This document shows positions 61,605 to 64,000 of a DNA stretch of 64,000 bases, piece by piece (the first letter of the stretch is position 1; every line of letters begins with the position of its first letter). This DNA comes from Diabrotica undecimpunctata (Eukaryota > Arthropoda > Insecta > Coleoptera > Chrysomelidae). Both the position numbers and the translations under genes were made by a program. The notes beneath the pieces are model-generated. The model did not search any database and had not been told where the DNA came from. It worked only from the letters and a program-made list of their open reading frames with translations. The stretch lies in the NCBI RefSeq assembly GCF_040954645.1, contig NC_092811.1:84205063-84269062 (forward strand), written 5' to 3'.

Positions 61605-64000
61605 CCCAGATTTAGCCATACGGCTCTCACTCCCTCTAAGGGGAAAATTCACTCATCCCAGATACCTACGGTATCAAAAGGATTGAGCTCTGGTGGGACT
61701 CCAGAGCTACTTCAGGGTACTTCCGTGTTATCGAGCCCTAGGTGACTTGGTATGCTGGAGTATCTCCCAAAAATTTTCGTACACATCTGGATGTTGAGAG
61801 AAGTACAGCTTTCTGCATGGTCTTGTAGAGATGTTCATTCAGACCTAGCTTTCTTATGTTTTCTAGGAGGTTCTTCGGAATAACTCCAGTAGTAGAGAGA
61901 ATAATAGGTATTGTCTGGGTACTTTCCATTCTCCACTGTCTTCGTATTTGAATTTCCAGATCCCTGTATTTGGCGATCTTTTCGTTTTGTTTAATACGAA
62001 GATTATTGTTGTTAGGTATCGTCACATCAATTAGTGTTGTTTGTTTCTTTAGTTTATTAACTAGTATGAGATCTGGTCTATTATGTGCCACTGTTTGGTC
62101 TGTGAGCACAGTGCGGTCCCAGTATAGCTTGTAGTTATCATTCTCAAGTATACTTTCAGGAACGTATTGATAATATGGGAGATGATTTGTTTGGAGAAGT
62201 CCCAGTTTGATGGCTATCTCTTGATGAAGGATCTTTCCTACTGAGTCGTGCCGTTCCTTATATTCAGTTGCAGCAAATGCCTGGCAACCCCCGGTAATGT
62301 GTTGGATGGTTTCTTGAGCTTGACATCCATATCGGCATTTGTCATTTTGGACCTGAGGGTCTTTGACGATATATTTCAGGTAATTTTTTGTTGGTATAAC
62401 CTGATCCTGAATGGCGAGTAATGAACCTTCTGTTTCAGGGAACAACTTTCCTGATGTCAGCCAATAGTTCGACGCTTTATTGTCGACGTGGTCTTGACTG
62501 ACCTCATTAGGATGTCGCCCGTGAAGAGGTTTACCCATCCAGGTGCGCATTTTTTCGTCCTTAGTAAGATGGTTTATGCGCATTTCTGGTTCCCTCAGTT
62601 TGATCGGTGTTGTATCATCTACTGCACAAATCGCGCGATGTAGAGTAGATGTCTCAGCCTGCACCTGAAAATAAGTTCTTAAATTAGTAATGTGTTTTTC
62701 TAGTTGCTCACTTATATCCATAAGTCCTCTTCCTGCTAAATACCGCGGTAATGTCGTTCTTTCTACTGCACTTCGAGGATGGTGTTTTTGTGCCTTTGTG
62801 AGGTGTGTTCGTACTTTTCGCTGAAGATTTTCTATATCCGTTTTTGTCCACTTAACAATACCAAACGAGTAGCTAAGCGCGGAACATGCATAGGTGTTTA
62901 GTGCCTTAAACAAATTTTTACTATTAAGGTGTGAACGAAGCAGCTGTTTTACCCTTCGTATAAACTCAGTTGTTATCTCAGTTTTCATTTGCTTATGGTC
63001 AATCTTCCGCGCTTGCTTTATTCCGAGGTATTTATACATATCATTTTCACCCATGGCCTCGATGTTCTGGCCGTTTTGCATATCGAATCCACCGGGCTGA
63101 ACTTTTCCTTTAATTATATTTAAGACACGGCACTTATCAAGGCCGAAGTGCATACTAATGTCATTAGAGAAATTTTCCACTGTTTTCAGTATCTGATCCA
63201 GGTGGCATCGAGTAGAAGCCAATAGTTTTAAATCATCCATATACAATAGATGATTAAGCTTTGCCACAACAGTAGTGTTATTTTTGATGCTAAAACCTGT
63301 GTCAGTTGAGTTCAGTAGCTGGGATAGGGGGTTCATCGCTAGACAAAACCACAGTGGACTCAACGAGTCTCCTTGAAATAGGCCCCGGTTGATTGCAATA
63401 TTTTCAGTTTCGATATTGTTTTCACCAGGTATTTGGAGGTGAATTTTTGTCTTCCAATCTGACATTATATGTTTTAAAAAGGTCACTATGTTATCATCGA
63501 CTTTATATATTTTTAATATATCTACAAGCCATTCATGCGGCACTGAATCAAACGCTTTCTTGTAGTCGATGAAAGCAGTAAAGAGATTCCTTTTTTTGCT
63601 ATATGCTTGGTTAGAAATGACAGAGTCGATGATAAGTTGTTCTTTGCAGCCCATGGAACCCTTAGCGCACCCTTTCTGTTGGGGCTCTATGATATTGTTT
63701 AGAGCACAGTGTTGGTAGATACGCCGGGCTACACAGGATGTGAGCAATTTATACAGAGTTGGAAGACAAGTAATTGGGCGATATTTGGTTGGGTCTTGGG
63801 TGTTATTTTGATCTTTTGGTATTAAATAAGTTGTTCCCTGGGTTAGGAAAGATGGTATTTCCTGCGGATTAGAAATACTGTGATTAATTAATGCTGATAA
63901 GCACTCATGAATACTCCAAAACTTCTTAAGCCAGAAGTTTTGAATGCCGTCTGGTCCAGGAGATTTCCAGTTATGAAGCTCTTTGATAATATTTGAAACT
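61605..64000 (-). mobile_element. R2/R4-type LINE, 3' part, open to the window edge
   Basis: The element reads in from the right edge on the minus strand and ends with a 3' untranslated region of about 130 bp (GGGCTCGATAACACGGAA to GCCGTATGGCTAAATC) and (TAA)n. The same 3' region, diverged, is found at 11070-11186. The 5' part lies outside. Confidence 0.85.
61738..64000 (-). CDS. R2/R4-type LINE reverse transcriptase with restriction-like endonuclease (partial)
   Basis: The frame is open from the window edge to the stop at 61738-61740, about 753 codons. RT: NWKSPGPDGIQNFWLKKFW, YLIPKDQNNTQDPTKYRPIT, KGCAKGSMGCKEQLIID, FTAFIDYKKAFDSVPHEWL, NRGLFQGDSLSPLWFCLA and HLLYMDDLKLLAS (YMDD catalytic motif). 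Then a thumb with YKYLGIKQ and AGRGLMDI, a Cys/His knuckle (DKCRYGCQAQETIQHITGGC), and the endonuclease with HNRPDLILVNK, TTLIDVTIP and NEKIAKYRDLEIQI, a PD..D...K-type pattern. This kind of enzyme nicks the target and copies its RNA there. No defect was seen in the part present. Confidence 0.92.
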   Translation of the reverse strand, partial: VSNIIKELHNWKSPGPDGIQNFWLKKFWSIHECLSALINHSISNPQEIPSFLTQGTTYLIPKDQNNTQDPTKYRPITCLPTLYKLLTSCVARRIYQHCALNNIIEPQQKGCAKGSMGCKEQLIIDSVISNQAYSKKRNLFTAFIDYKKAFDSVPHEWLVDILKIYKVDDNIVTFLKHIMSDWKTKIHLQIPGENNIETENIAINRGLFQGDSLSPLWFCLAMNPLSQLLNSTDTGFSIKNNTTVVAKLNHLLYMDDLKLLASTRCHLDQILKTVENFSNDISMHFGLDKCRVLNIIKGKVQPGGFDMQNGQNIEAMGENDMYKYLGIKQARKIDHKQMKTEITTEFIRRVKQLLRSHLNSKNLFKALNTYACSALSYSFGIVKWTKTDIENLQRKVRTHLTKAQKHHPRSAVERTTLPRYLAGRGLMDISEQLEKHITNLRTYFQVQAETSTLHRAICAVDDTTPIKLREPEMRINHLTKDEKMRTWMGKPLHGRHPNEVSQDHVDNKASNYWLTSGKLFPETEGSLLAIQDQVIPTKNYLKYIVKDPQVQNDKCRYGCQAQETIQHITGGCQAFAATEYKERHDSVGKILHQEIAIKLGLLQTNHLPYYQYVPESILENDNYKLYWDRTVLTDQTVAHNRPDLILVNKLKKQTTLIDVTIPNNNNLRIKQNEKIAKYRDLEIQIRRQWRMESTQTIPIILSTTGVIPKNLLENIRKLGLNEHLYKTMQKAVLLSTSRCVRKFLGDTPAYQVT

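Noticed and set aside
1..64000. tRNA or rRNA genes
   Set aside because: No cloverleaf with A/B boxes or rRNA core was recognised by eye; a covariance-model scan was not possible.

Overview
The window is AT-rich eukaryotic DNA from an insect-type genome, most likely a beetle. This rests on the mix of transposable elements (RTE-, R1-, I/Jockey- and R4-like LINEs, a Penelope-like element, BEL/Pao and Ty3/gypsy LTR elements, hAT, piggyBac, several Tc1/mariner groups) and on the similarity of a split host gene to insect choline-transporter-like proteins. The species assignment is an inference. Nothing bacterial or phage-like was seen.

One ordinary host gene runs left to right through the first 44 kb. 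Three exons with consistent splice phases (9949-10115, 12476-12568, 43601-43816) encode the C-terminus of an SLC44/CTL choline-transporter-like membrane protein, ending in a stop codon and a candidate AATAAA signal. The upstream exons lie outside the window. The last intron is about 31 kb and almost entirely transposon-derived.

Layout. 1-9.9 kb: 3' part of a hAT element with a nearly intact transposase, its 3' end abutting one arm of a 94-bp inverted repeat around a GIY-YIG (Penelope-type) remnant; then a pile of RTE LINE copies nested in each other and in a DDE transposase gene. 10.1-12.5 kb intron: R4-like and gypsy fragments. 12.6-43.6 kb intron: a Tc1 element with perfect inverted repeats; a 3.9-kb DNA transposon of a family I cannot name confidently, with a spliced transposase and a nested pogo-like MITE; LINE debris; a structurally complete 5.5-kb RNase-H-bearing LINE inserted in an older LINE; a BEL/Pao element with near-identical LTRs but a deleted RT/RNase H core; and a DDE transposase split by a 5'-truncated LINE. 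44-64 kb, downstream of the gene: Tc1 remnant, a Penelope-like element with an 851-codon open frame, more LINE debris, second copies of both DDE families, an R1-like LINE, a piggyBac, a LINE holding an internally deleted mariner, and an R4-like LINE that stays open to the window edge.

Most of the coding capacity is dead or parasitic. The insertions likely to be youngest are the RNase-H LINE, the Penelope-like element, the R4-like LINE and the BEL element, because their frames or repeats are best preserved. Target-site duplications were found by eye for seven insertions, which fixes the nesting order in several places. The dating and clade names are inferences from motif recognition; no search or alignment was run.
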